From assembly GCF_025847235.1 (NCBI RefSeq), contig NZ_JAOZEW010000016.1, forward strand, positions 1 to 64,000: 64,000 nt of DNA, written 5' to 3'. The notes under the pieces are model-generated. The model saw only the letters and a list, made by a program, of their open reading frames with translations. It did no database searches and was not told the DNA's origin. The stretch comes from Flavobacterium shii (lineage in GTDB: Bacteria > Bacteroidota > Bacteroidia > Flavobacteriales > Flavobacteriaceae). The translations under genes and the position numbers were made by a program. This document shows positions 41,783 to 50,453 of the stretch, piece after piece (position 1 is the first letter of the stretch; each line of letters starts with the position of its first letter).

Positions 41783-44638
41783 TTATTTACTCAAATACAT
41801 TTTTCTTCTTGAGTACAATTCATAAAATTGATCGTCTTTTAAGTCATCAATAAACAAGATACTTTCTCCTGTTGATTTCATCTCTGGTCCTAATGCTTTG
41901 TTTACATTATGAAACTTACTAAAAGAGAATACCGGTTGTTTAATTGCAAATCCTTTTAATTGTGGATTAAATTTAAAGTCGGTTACTTTATTATGACCCA
42001 ACATTACTTTTGTAGCATAATTTACATAAGGCTCACCATAAGCTTTTGCGATGAACGGTACCGTTCTCGATGCTCTAGGATTTGCTTCGATAATATAAAC
42101 TGTATCATCTTTTATTGCAAATTGAATATTTATTAAACCAACAGTTTTTAAAGCTCTGGCAATTTTTATAGTATGATCTTTTATCTGTTGCATTACAAAT
42201 TCCCCTAAGTTAAAAGGAGGTAATGTTGCATTACTATCTCCAGAGTGAACTCCACAAGGTTCGATATGTTCCATTATACCTATAATATAAACATTACCAT
42301 CAGCATCACATATTGCATCAGCTTCCGCCTCGATCGCTCCAGCCAAATAATGATCTAAAAGTAATTTGTTACCCGGAATTGTTTTCAATAAATTGATAAC
42401 ATGCTCTTCTAGTTCTTTCTTGTTGATAACAATTTTCATTCCCTGACCTCCTAATACATAAGAAGGACGAATCAATAAAGGAAAATCCAGCGTATCTGCC
42501 AAAGCCGAAGCTTCATCTGCAGTTTCTGCAATTCCAAATTGTGGGAAAGGAATATGTAATTCAGTTAACAACTCAGAGAAACGCCCTCTATCTTCGGCTA
42601 AATCTAAGGCGTCAAAACTTGTTCCTATAATTTTTACACCGTATTTAGATAATTTATCTGCCAGTTTTAATGCTGTTTGTCCACCTAACTGTACAATTAC
42701 ACCTTCAGGTTTTTCATGCTGAATGATGTCATAAATATGTTCCCAGAAAACTGGCTCAAAATACAATTTATCGGCAGTATCAAAATCTGTCGAAACCGTT
42801 TCAGGATTACAGTTAATCATGATCGTTTCGTAACCACATTCTTTAGCAGCAAGAACTCCGTGTACACAAGAATAATCAAACTCAATTCCTTGCCCTATTC
42901 GGTTTGGGCCTGAACCTAAAACTATGATTTTCTTTTTATCAGTAACAATACTTTCGTTATCTACATAACGCTCTCCATTAGCTTTTTCAATTTCTGCTTC
43001 GAAAGTTGAATAATAATAAGGAGTTTTTGCTTTAAATTCTGCAGCACAGGTATCTACTAATTTAAACACACGATTAATGTTCTTATTCATACGTAAAGTA
43101 TGTACTTCACTTTCCAAACAATTCACCATGTGAGCAATTTGTCTGTCGGCAAAACCTTTTTGTTTCGCTTCAAGCAAAAGTTCTTTTGGAAGAGTAGCTA
43201 TTTTATAGTTTGAAATTTCTTTCTCAAGTGTATAAAGCTCTTCGTATTGTTTCAAAAACCACATATCTATTTTTGTGATTTCATGAATACGACTCAACGG
43301 AATTCCCATTGCGATTGCATCATAAATTACAAAAACACGATCCCAACTTGCAAAAGTTAGTTTCTCGATAATCTCTTCATAGTTTTTATATCCTTTTCCA
43401 TCTGCACCTAACCCATTTCTTTTAATTTCAAGAGATTGAGTTGCTTTATGTAATGCTTCCTGGAACGAACGTCCAATTCCCATAACTTCACCTACAGATT
43501 TCATCTGAAGACCTAAAGTTCTGTCAGCACCTTCGAATTTATCAAAGTTCCAACGAGGTATTTTTACAATTACATAATCCAAAGTTGGTTCAAAAAGAGC
43601 TGAAGTCGATTTTGTAATTTGGTTTTGCAATTCATCAAGATTGTATCCTAAAGCTAGTTTAGAAGCAATTTTAGCAATTGGATATCCAGTCGCTTTAGAC
43701 GCTAAAGCAGATGAACGAGACACACGAGGATTAATCTCGATGGCTACGATATCTTCTTTTTCGTCTGGCGAAACTGCGAATTGTACGTTACACCCTCCGG
43801 CAAAATTTCCGATACTACGCATCATCAGGATGGCATAATCACGTAATTTCTGGAATGTTGTGTCTGATAATGTCATCGCTGGCGCAACTGTAATCGAATC
43901 TCCGGTATGAATTCCCATTGGATCCATATTTTCGATCGAACAAATGATTACAACATTATCGTTTTTATCTCTTAAAAGTTCTAACTCATATTCTTTCCAT
44001 CCCATTAAAGCTTTGTCGATCAAAACTTCGTGAATTGGTGATGCTTCAAGACCACGAGTTAAAAGCTCATCAAAATCTTCTTTTTTATAAACAATTGCGG
44101 CTCCTGTTCCTCCAAGTGTAAAAGAAGGACGAATTACAAGCGGAAAACCAAATTCCTGTGCAATTTCTTTTCCTTCCAGATATGAAGTTGCTGTTTTTGC
44201 TGGTGCAGTTGGCACATTAATTTTTTCAAGAAGTTGTTTAAACTGCTCTCTGTCTTCGGTAATATTAATTGCATTTACATCAACTCCAATTAATCTTACC
44301 CCGAAATCCTGCCAGATTCCTTTTTCATCAGCTTCCAAACATAAATTTAATGCAGTTTGTCCTCCCATTGTAGGTAAAACAGCATCAATTTGTGGATGTT
44401 CCTTTAGAATTTCAATAATCGATTTTGTTGTTAATGGCTTTAAATATACATGATCTGCCATACTTGGGTCGGTCATGATAGTCGCTGGATTTGAATTTAT
44501 CAAGATAACTTCAATTCCTTCTTCACGAATAGAACGTGCTGATTGTGATCCTGCATAATCAAATTCGCAAGCTTGACCAATAACAATAGGTCCGGAACCT
44601 ATTATTAAAACTGATTTTATTGATGTGTCTTTTGGCAT
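41783..44638 (-). CDS. carB: Carbamoyl phosphate synthase large subunit
   Basis: A 951-residue protein with two homologous ATP-grasp halves: residues about 1-400 (IGSGPIVIGQACEFDYAGSQ) and about 555-930 (LGSGPNRIGQGIEFDYSCVH), joined by the oligomerisation domain. It makes carbamoyl phosphate for pyrimidine and arginine synthesis with CarA, which is not in this window. E. coli CarB has about 1073 residues. This one stops shortly after KALGPEMKSTGE, so nearly all of the C-terminal MGS-like allosteric domain is missing. I believe this length is usual in Flavobacterium, so it is not a broken gene. Confidence 0.95.
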   Translation of the reverse strand: MPKDTSIKSVLIIGSGPIVIGQACEFDYAGSQSARSIREEGIEVILINSNPATIMTDPSMADHVYLKPLTTKSIIEILKEHPQIDAVLPTMGGQTALNLCLEADEKGIWQDFGVRLIGVDVNAINITEDREQFKQLLEKINVPTAPAKTATSYLEGKEIAQEFGFPLVIRPSFTLGGTGAAIVYKKEDFDELLTRGLEASPIHEVLIDKALMGWKEYELELLRDKNDNVVIICSIENMDPMGIHTGDSITVAPAMTLSDTTFQKLRDYAILMMRSIGNFAGGCNVQFAVSPDEKEDIVAIEINPRVSRSSALASKATGYPIAKIASKLALGYNLDELQNQITKSTSALFEPTLDYVIVKIPRWNFDKFEGADRTLGLQMKSVGEVMGIGRSFQEALHKATQSLEIKRNGLGADGKGYKNYEEIIEKLTFASWDRVFVIYDAIAMGIPLSRIHEITKIDMWFLKQYEELYTLEKEISNYKIATLPKELLLEAKQKGFADRQIAHMVNCLESEVHTLRMNKNINRVFKLVDTCAAEFKAKTPYYYSTFEAEIEKANGERYVDNESIVTDKKKIIVLGSGPNRIGQGIEFDYSCVHGVLAAKECGYETIMINCNPETVSTDFDTADKLYFEPVFWEHIYDIIQHEKPEGVIVQLGGQTALKLADKLSKYGVKIIGTSFDALDLAEDRGRFSELLTELHIPFPQFGIAETADEASALADTLDFPLLIRPSYVLGGQGMKIVINKKELEEHVINLLKTIPGNKLLLDHYLAGAIEAEADAICDADGNVYIIGIMEHIEPCGVHSGDSNATLPPFNLGEFVMQQIKDHTIKIARALKTVGLINIQFAIKDDTVYIIEANPRASRTVPFIAKAYGEPYVNYATKVMLGHNKVTDFKFNPQLKGFAIKQPVFSFSKFHNVNKALGPEMKSTGESILFIDDLKDDQFYELYSRRKMYLSK

Positions 44639-44730
44639 TTTAATTGTATTGTGTAGTTATATTTTATTCGAATGTTAATTTCTACCGCATTAGAAACTAA
44701 AACATTACTCTTTTTTTAATGACAAGGTAT

Positions 44731-44765
44731 AAAAAAAGGCGATACTAAAAAAAGTAACGCCTTAT
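44731..44765 (-). terminator. Terminator after rpmH (minus strand)
   Basis: An 11-bp stem AAGGCGATACT/AGTAACGCCTT with one mismatch. Read on the minus strand it is followed by a T-run. It lies 18 bases after the rpmH stop. Confidence 0.85.
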
Positions 44766-44782
44766 TTATGTTTATAGAAACA

Positions 44783-44944
44783 TTATTTTTTGTGTCTAGG
44801 TTCGCTAGAAACAGTCAATTTATGTCTTCCTTTAGCTCTTCTACGCGCTAGAACTTTTCTTCCATTCGCAGAAGCCATTCTGTCCATAAATCCGTGCTTA
44901 TTTCTTCTTTTTCTTTTCGATGGTTGAAACGTTCTTTTGCTCAT
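44783..44944 (-). CDS. rpmH: Ribosomal protein bL34
   Basis: A 53-residue, very basic protein read directly from the minus strand. It begins MSKRTFQPSKRKRRNKHGF and contains RMASANGRKVLARRRAKGR, the bL34 signature, with a C-terminal TVSSEPRHKK extension. bL34 is part of the 50S subunit. It is followed by a terminator and lies alone between carB and a small membrane protein gene. The common rpmH-rnpA-dnaA neighbourhood is not present here. Confidence 0.97.
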   Translation of the reverse strand: MSKRTFQPSKRKRRNKHGFMDRMASANGRKVLARRRAKGRHKLTVSSEPRHKK

Positions 44945-45111
44945 TGCTTTGTATCTTTAAATATGGTGTCTAATATCTTATTTTTGTTTTCGAATACTCT
45001 TATCCTAAAACCGAGTGCAAATATACAAAGACTTTTTTTTCTGGCAAGTAGTTTTATAAAAATATTTTTAATTCATTTTACTATCTTTGCAATCACAAAA
45101 ATACACCTATT

Positions 45112-45627
45112 ATGTTTCACAGAAATATTAAACTTATTTTAGCCGGACTATTAGTAGTTGCTGGCATTTGGCAATTTACAGAAAGTAATATCGGAAACGG
45201 AATCTTCCTTATATTATTAGCTGGAATTCCAATTTTCCTTTATTTTAAAAATGAATTCATCTTATTAGCCTTCTTGAAATTAAGAAAACAAGATTTTGAA
45301 GGTGCTAAAAAATGGTTAGCATACATCAAAAACCCAGAAACTGCTTTAGTAAGAAAACAACAAGGTTACTTTAATTACCTACATGGTATCATGGTTTCTC
45401 AAACCAATATTAATCAAGCCGAGAAATATTTCAAAAAAGCAATTGAACTTGGTTTATCTATGGATATGGATTTGGCTGTTGCCAAATTAAACTTAGCAGG
45501 TGTTGCTATGTCACGCCGTAGAAAACTAGAAGCTACAAACTTATTGAATGAAGCAAAGAAACTTGACAAACAAGGCATGCTAAAAGAACAAATTACAATG
45601 ATGAAAGAACAAATGAAAAAAATATAA
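45112..45627 (+). CDS. Membrane-anchored protein with TPR-like domain
   Basis: A 171-residue protein with two N-terminal transmembrane helices (about 6-22 and 29-47, separated by TESNIGNG). A cytoplasmic helical part (about 55-171) carries TPR-like pairs such as INQAEKYFKKAIELG and AVAKLNLAGVAMSRRRKLEA. A TATCTTTG -7 box (45082-45089) lies 22 bases upstream and gives the start. I know it only as a conserved flavobacterial protein. It may be a scaffold at the inner membrane, but no partner is visible. It has its own terminator. Confidence 0.75.
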   Translation: MFHRNIKLILAGLLVVAGIWQFTESNIGNGIFLILLAGIPIFLYFKNEFILLAFLKLRKQDFEGAKKWLAYIKNPETALVRKQQGYFNYLHGIMVSQTNINQAEKYFKKAIELGLSMDMDLAVAKLNLAGVAMSRRRKLEATNLLNEAKKLDKQGMLKEQITMMKEQMKKI

Positions 45628-45648
45628 TTTTTCATATTCCTTTTTATA

Positions 45649-45678
45649 AAAACCATCCAGAAACGGATGGTTTTTTTT
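45649..45678 (+). terminator. Rho-independent terminator
   Basis: A 10-bp stem AAAACCATCC/GGATGGTTTT with a 6-base loop followed by four more T. Confidence 0.93.
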
Positions 45679-45772
45679 ATTAAATACCATTTGTCGGAAT
45701 TTTTTACATTTCAACGACATTATAACGCAATTGTCTGACAATTCATATATTAGCATTAATTAAAGTTATTTT

Positions 45773-46468
45773 ATGATGAGAAAAATACTTTTATTTTTGC
45801 TTTTATTTTCTTTTTATTCAAATTATAGTCAAGATTCTATTGCCTATTTTTCGAATGTTCTGCGCTCCAATATCAAACCCTACATCAATGCCAGTAATAA
45901 AGCTTATGCAGAAAAGGATTTTTTAGAAGGACAACGTTTATTCGACTCACTAGTCCAATACAATCTCGTAGGAACAAAATTTGATGACTTTACTGTAAAA
46001 ATATTTCCGTCAAAAAAAATGCGCTTAAGCGCTATAGACAAACCTGTCTTTATTGTTACTTACGCTTCTTGGTGTGTTATAAACAAAGGAGACCCGCCTG
46101 CACTAAATAAACTTGCCAAGGAATACCTCAACGATGTAAACATTATAGTATTACTTTGGGACAGAAAATCGGAAGTCAAAAAAATTGCACGATTATTCAG
46201 TAAAAACATTACGATTTGTTACGCAAATGAGAACTACATTAACGATTCTCATCTCGTTGCCCGCTTAAAACATACTCTAGGATTCCCTACTTCTTACTTT
46301 ATAGATGAAAATAAAAATGTAATCAACATCTGTAGAGTTTTAAACCCACATAAACCCCGAACTTCATCTATCGTTGCAATGGCCAAAAGCTACACAAACT
46401 TCAATACAATTATAAACGAAGCATTAACAAATAAAATAGCAGGAAGATCTAAACTGACTAAAAATTAA
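45773..46468 (+). CDS. Secreted thioredoxin-fold protein lacking the second active-site cysteine
   Basis: A 231-residue protein with a signal peptide (LLFLLLFSFYSNYSQ). The TlpA-like part (about 75-200) has PVFIVTYASWCVINKGDPPALNKL, where the usual WCxxC is WCVIN, so only one cysteine remains. The cis-proline site is kept (TLGFPTSYFID). A CxxC disulfide exchange is impossible, so it may act as a chaperone or a one-cysteine redox protein. It is a single gene. The adjacent second ATG (45776) is an alternative start. Confidence 0.78.
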   Translation: MMRKILLFLLLFSFYSNYSQDSIAYFSNVLRSNIKPYINASNKAYAEKDFLEGQRLFDSLVQYNLVGTKFDDFTVKIFPSKKMRLSAIDKPVFIVTYASWCVINKGDPPALNKLAKEYLNDVNIIVLLWDRKSEVKKIARLFSKNITICYANENYINDSHLVARLKHTLGFPTSYFIDENKNVINICRVLNPHKPRTSSIVAMAKSYTNFNTIINEALTNKIAGRSKLTKN

Positions 46469-46496
46469 ACTTCAAGTTTTATTAGCAATCAAAATT

Positions 46497-47153
46497 TTAT
46501 TCTAAAATGATTTTAGGCAAGTTTTCATTTAACCATTTAAACTTATTCAGGATCATAATATGCGTCCCTCCTTTTACCACTTTACAATTAGTAATATACT
46601 TTATCGGGAAAACCTCATCCTGATCTCCATGAATATGAACTACACTTTCATCAATCTTAATTCTGTCCCAAAGAATAACTTGCTCAATAGCCCAATCTAA
46701 ATAACGAATATCACGCACTGATAAAAATTTCTCATATAGCTTTAACCTCTTGTTTATCTTTTCTCCAAAAGAAAACTTAGCCAAACTCTCTACATTTAAT
46801 ATCAATCGCATCGGTATCAGCTTATACGCTTTGGTAGTTTTGGCAATTTTCATTCTTCGAGGAAATTCTACATTACTCTTTACGCTCGAAATAATAATAA
46901 CTTTTCTGGCCGTTATGTGTTTAGCCATTTCCTGAACCAAAATACCACCAAAAGAGACTCCAATTAAAACCGGATTAGGATGTTTTATATTTTGTGTCAT
47001 TCTTTTAGCATAATCCTGTAAAGATTCATTATCAAGCGGAATTTCCCATTCCAACAAACACATCTCAAAAATATCTTCAGGCAATACAATTCTTTCAAAA
47101 ATAGTAGCACTTGCCGCAAGACCAGGCATAAAATAAACAGGGATTTTACTCAT
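46497..47153 (-). CDS. Alpha/beta hydrolase
   Basis: A 218-residue protein from the ATG at 47153 (MSKIPVYFMPGLAAS). An ATG five codons upstream is possible. The nucleophile elbow is GVSFGG (residues about 66-71), with the oxyanion loop PGLAAS. The C-terminal VVHIHGDQDEVFP supplies the Asp and GGTHIMI the His of the triad. The substrate is unknown. It is short for the family, with a small lid region. It is transcribed alone. Confidence 0.83.
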   Translation of the reverse strand: MSKIPVYFMPGLAASATIFERIVLPEDIFEMCLLEWEIPLDNESLQDYAKRMTQNIKHPNPVLIGVSFGGILVQEMAKHITARKVIIISSVKSNVEFPRRMKIAKTTKAYKLIPMRLILNVESLAKFSFGEKINKRLKLYEKFLSVRDIRYLDWAIEQVILWDRIKIDESVVHIHGDQDEVFPIKYITNCKVVKGGTHIMILNKFKWLNENLPKIILE

Positions 47154-47330
47154 ATAATCGTATTCCAAATATTAACAACAAAAGAAGATTATTATTGCTA
47201 TAAAATTATCACTTTTTAACGACACCAACCCCAATTTTCACATTATATTATTACTAAACATAAACCAGAGTAGCAGTAAACACATGCGCTGACAACATTT
47301 TTAAAACACAAAATACCCCGCGTAAACAAA

Positions 47331-47365
47331 ATCATTTGATATTGAATATCAAATGATTACCTTTG
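47331..47365 (+). promoter_or_regulatory. Consensus promoter overlapped by a 13-bp palindrome
   Basis: ATCATTTGATATT, one base, AATATCAAATGAT (47331-47357) is a perfect inverted repeat. It contains the -33 TTG (47336-47338). Exactly 19 bases later the -7 element TACCTTTG (47358-47365) begins, so a protein bound to the palindrome would block or shape this promoter. The leader to the GNAT ATG is about 100 bases. The rest of the gap 47154-47471 shows nothing else. Confidence 0.75.
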
Positions 47366-47471
47366 TATTAGAAATAATTTGTTTCTGATTATATATTAGC
47401 AAGAAGATTAATGAATCTTACTTATTGTTCATTTCCTTCTATTTTTTAAATACCACATAAAAACAAATAAT

Positions 47472-47774
47472 ATGGAACCCATTTCAGTAATGGAAATCAA
47501 AGACAATGCCTTTGCAAGACAATTTGAAACCCCAACCCCAGCAGGATTAGTAACAATCGAATACTCTTTTCAAGAAAAAAAGATATTTCTAACAAAAATC
47601 AATACTCCGGATTCATTTGAAGATCAAGATTTTCTTTATAGCATGCTAAAAAGCATCATGGAAATTTCGATTGAACGAAAACTAAAAGTAGTTCCAATTC
47701 ATCCTAAGATTGTAGTTTTCTTTAAGAAAAACCCAATTTACAAAGAGTTGCTTCCACCTGGAATTCGAATTTAA
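47472..47774 (+). CDS. Small GNAT-like N-acetyltransferase (YjdJ/Gcn5-related type)
   Basis: A 100-residue protein matching the short GCN5-related family. A beta-strand lead (GLVTIEYSFQEKKIFLTKINTP) is followed by a helix (LYSMLKSIMEISIERKL) and the closing KVVPIHPKIVVFFKKNP. The acetyl-CoA loop of the short family is degenerate, so activity is uncertain. Its last four bases overlap the convergent anion transporter gene. It is preceded by a strong promoter with a palindromic operator, so it may answer to a specific signal. Confidence 0.8.
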   Translation: MEPISVMEIKDNAFARQFETPTPAGLVTIEYSFQEKKIFLTKINTPDSFEDQDFLYSMLKSIMEISIERKLKVVPIHPKIVVFFKKNPIYKELLPPGIRI

Positions 47775-49201
47775 TAGTACCCAATTATATTCATCCATAA
47801 TCCACCTATTATCATATAGATAAGCAGGAGGGCGATTCCAGTTACAAGACCTTTTACCCACCAACTCTTTAAATCAACATAACCACTCCCAAAAAACACA
47901 GGAGCTGGCCCATGACCATAATGAGTTAAAGTACCATAAAGCGAACCTATAAATCCAAGCATAAACGCCAATAGCAACCCTGGAATCCCTAGTGAAACTC
48001 CAACACCCAATAATGCTGCATACATTGCCGCCACGTGAGCTGTTGCACTAGCAAAGAGATAGTGACTAAAAAAATACACGATAATTATAATAGGGAAAGC
48101 CATTTGCCAGCTCAATCCTCCTATTTGTTGTTTTACCAAATCACTAAACCAACCTATAAATCCTAACTCATTAAGCGAACTTGCCATCATTACCAAAACC
48201 GAAAACCAAACAATAGTATCCCAAGCTCCTTTTTCGGATTTTACATCTTCCCAAGTTAAAACTGAGGTTAGTAACAAAATCACCAACCCAATAAAAGCAG
48301 TTGTAGTCGCATCTATGGAAAACAAATCTCCCGTCATCCAAAGAAATAGCAAAATAAAGAATGTCAATAACATTAACCATTCATTTCTTGAAATCGGCCC
48401 CATATCTTTTAGTTTTTCACGAGCGATTCCAGGAGCATCTTTAGTTGATTTTAATTCCGGCGGATAAATTTTATATAACACTAATGGAATTACAAAAAAG
48501 GCGACTAATCCCGGAACAATTGCCGCAAGCGCCCAAGACATCCAGGTAATTTTAATTCCTAAATTAAGAGCAAACTTTTGACACATAGGATTACTTGCCG
48601 TCCCTGTCAAGAACATTGAAGATGAAATCAAGTTCATATTATAACTATTCAACGTTAAAAAAGAACCTAACTTTCGATGCGTTTCAGGTTTATCTGGCTC
48701 AGAGCCAAAACTTATCGCCATAGATTTCATAATAGGATAAATAATACCTCCTCCTCTCGCCGTATTACTAGGTACAGCAGGAGCAAGACATAAATCTGCC
48801 AATCCTAACCCGTAAGCCAATCCCAGTGAACTTTTCCCAAATATTCGTATAAATATAAAAGCGATTCGATTTCCTAATCCCGTTTTAATAAACCCGCGGG
48901 CGATAAAAAAGGATATCCCAATAAGCCATATTACTTTATCTCCAAAACCTCTTAATGCAAGCGTAATTGATTTCCCAGCTTCACCTGGAGCAAGAACCTG
49001 CGAGAATGCTGTTACTGCAATTGCAATCATACACATAGTCCCCATTGGAGCAGCTTTTAATATAATACCCAAAATAGTAGCTACAAAAATGGCAAATAAA
49101 TGCCACGCTTCTATTTTAACCCCATCTGGAGCTGGTATAATCCAAAGAACAATTCCAACTGCAACGGTAATTAATGTTTGAGGAATTTTTACTTCTTTCA
49201 T
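47771..49201 (-). CDS. DASS-family anion:sodium symporter (SLC13/CitT type)
   Basis: A 476-residue protein with 11-12 transmembrane segments. The two SNT-type motifs of the DASS family are recognisable (APAVPSNTARGGG, and the related STATAHVAAM-like ASATAHVAAM region). It transports dicarboxylates, citrate, sulfate or phosphate, and the exact anion cannot be told. A porin gene lies 22 bases upstream on the same strand, so the pair probably moves one anion across both membranes. Confidence 0.88.
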   Translation of the reverse strand: MKEVKIPQTLITVAVGIVLWIIPAPDGVKIEAWHLFAIFVATILGIILKAAPMGTMCMIAIAVTAFSQVLAPGEAGKSITLALRGFGDKVIWLIGISFFIARGFIKTGLGNRIAFIFIRIFGKSSLGLAYGLGLADLCLAPAVPSNTARGGGIIYPIMKSMAISFGSEPDKPETHRKLGSFLTLNSYNMNLISSSMFLTGTASNPMCQKFALNLGIKITWMSWALAAIVPGLVAFFVIPLVLYKIYPPELKSTKDAPGIAREKLKDMGPISRNEWLMLLTFFILLFLWMTGDLFSIDATTTAFIGLVILLLTSVLTWEDVKSEKGAWDTIVWFSVLVMMASSLNELGFIGWFSDLVKQQIGGLSWQMAFPIIIIVYFFSHYLFASATAHVAAMYAALLGVGVSLGIPGLLLAFMLGFIGSLYGTLTHYGHGPAPVFFGSGYVDLKSWWVKGLVTGIALLLIYMIIGGLWMNIIGYY

Positions 49202-49223
49202 AAAAGTTAAAGATTAAATTAAG

Positions 49224-50393
49224 CTAAAGCCTACATTGAAATTGTATTATAAATAGTTCCTTATCATAAAATGATGTATCTGGAATATTTTTACTGTATC
49301 TATCAATCTCAACTCCCATTTCGATACGTCCAGTATAAGCTTTTCCAAATTCTAAGCTTATCATTGGAGTAAAAGTCTGCCTTACATTCGAATTTACCCT
49401 AAAATTAGAATCAAAATACTCATATCTACTTGAAAACTCGAGGGAAGTAAGCTTCTTATAATTGACTGCGTATCTAAAATTAGGCAAGAAATAAAAACCT
49501 CTCATTTGATAATCATTTACATATGCAGTTCTAGCATCAACAGGCAAGGAATAATACAAATTATGATTGGTTCCTTGCTTAATTTCAAACTGAACATCGA
49601 AAGTGAGCTTATCAGCAAGTTTAAAATCAGCAGCAATATCTGCCCCTAAAGCAAACACATCCTGTGTATAAACTTTTCCAGTACCTCCATTGAGTCCTAA
49701 ATTAATACTATGTTTTTTAGACAATCCAAAAACAACTCGAGTAGAATATTGCTTCCCGCTATCTTTATCCATCGCTTGGTTTCTCCCATTTCCATTTAAA
49801 ACAGAAACAGCATAATTTATCGGAATCTCTCCAAGATCAACAGCTCCAGTCATTGAAGCTCCTATCTGGAAACTCGTCCAGCCATTCTTGCCAAACTCAT
49901 AATATTGATTTGAGAAATCAAATGACTTTATAATATCTACAGGAACCGTTTCTTCAATACCAAAACCAGGTCTGAATTGACCACCTGTAAAAGCTATATA
50001 TTTATTAAAAGTATATTTTGCATAAGCATTCTCTAAAACTTTATTCTCCGGATCCGATTTAAAATCGGCTAAATTAACCAAAACAACAACTTCGGTATGT
50101 TCACTCAAGTTTGCAGCAACACTAACTCGCATTCTTTTAACATCAAATGAACTTCTTGTCACCTCTCCTATTGTATGCTGAACCCCCAGAACATCTACAT
50201 TATCTGTAATAGATCCTAAATAACGCACTTGCAAAAGCCCTTTAAATTTAAATTTCGGGTAAACTATTTCCTTTTCTTTTTCTTTTAAAATAACATATAC
50301 CGTATCCTTTACTGATTGAGCTTTCAAAAAAAAAGGTGTTATAAGAAATATCAAAAATATTCTGATCAGCATAGATTTCCCCATAAGCTTCAT
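49224..50393 (-). CDS. Outer-membrane porin (phosphate-selective OprP/O-like)
   Basis: A 389-residue protein with a signal peptide (LIFLITPFFLKAQ). A possible internal start at Met8 would not change the mature part. The body is a porin-type beta barrel with FKFKGLLQVRYLG, RSSFDVKRMRVSVAANL, AYAKYTFNKYIAFTGGQFRPGFGIE and a C-terminal FIIQFQCRL strand. This pattern is seen in OprO/OprP-like porins. It forms an operon with the downstream DASS symporter gene. Confidence 0.83.
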   Translation of the reverse strand: MKLMGKSMLIRIFLIFLITPFFLKAQSVKDTVYVILKEKEKEIVYPKFKFKGLLQVRYLGSITDNVDVLGVQHTIGEVTRSSFDVKRMRVSVAANLSEHTEVVVLVNLADFKSDPENKVLENAYAKYTFNKYIAFTGGQFRPGFGIEETVPVDIIKSFDFSNQYYEFGKNGWTSFQIGASMTGAVDLGEIPINYAVSVLNGNGRNQAMDKDSGKQYSTRVVFGLSKKHSINLGLNGGTGKVYTQDVFALGADIAADFKLADKLTFDVQFEIKQGTNHNLYYSLPVDARTAYVNDYQMRGFYFLPNFRYAVNYKKLTSLEFSSRYEYFDSNFRVNSNVRQTFTPMISLEFGKAYTGRIEMGVEIDRYSKNIPDTSFYDKELFIIQFQCRL

Positions 50394-50453
50394 AGATAAT
50401 AATTAAGCTAATACTAGCTGATTCTAAAATTTATTTTTCAATCTCTTCTCTTC

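Noticed and set aside
47331..47357. FNR-like box in the GNAT promoter (TTGAT...ATCAA)
   Set aside because: The half-sites are separated by 7 bases rather than 4, so a standard FNR/CRP site does not fit.
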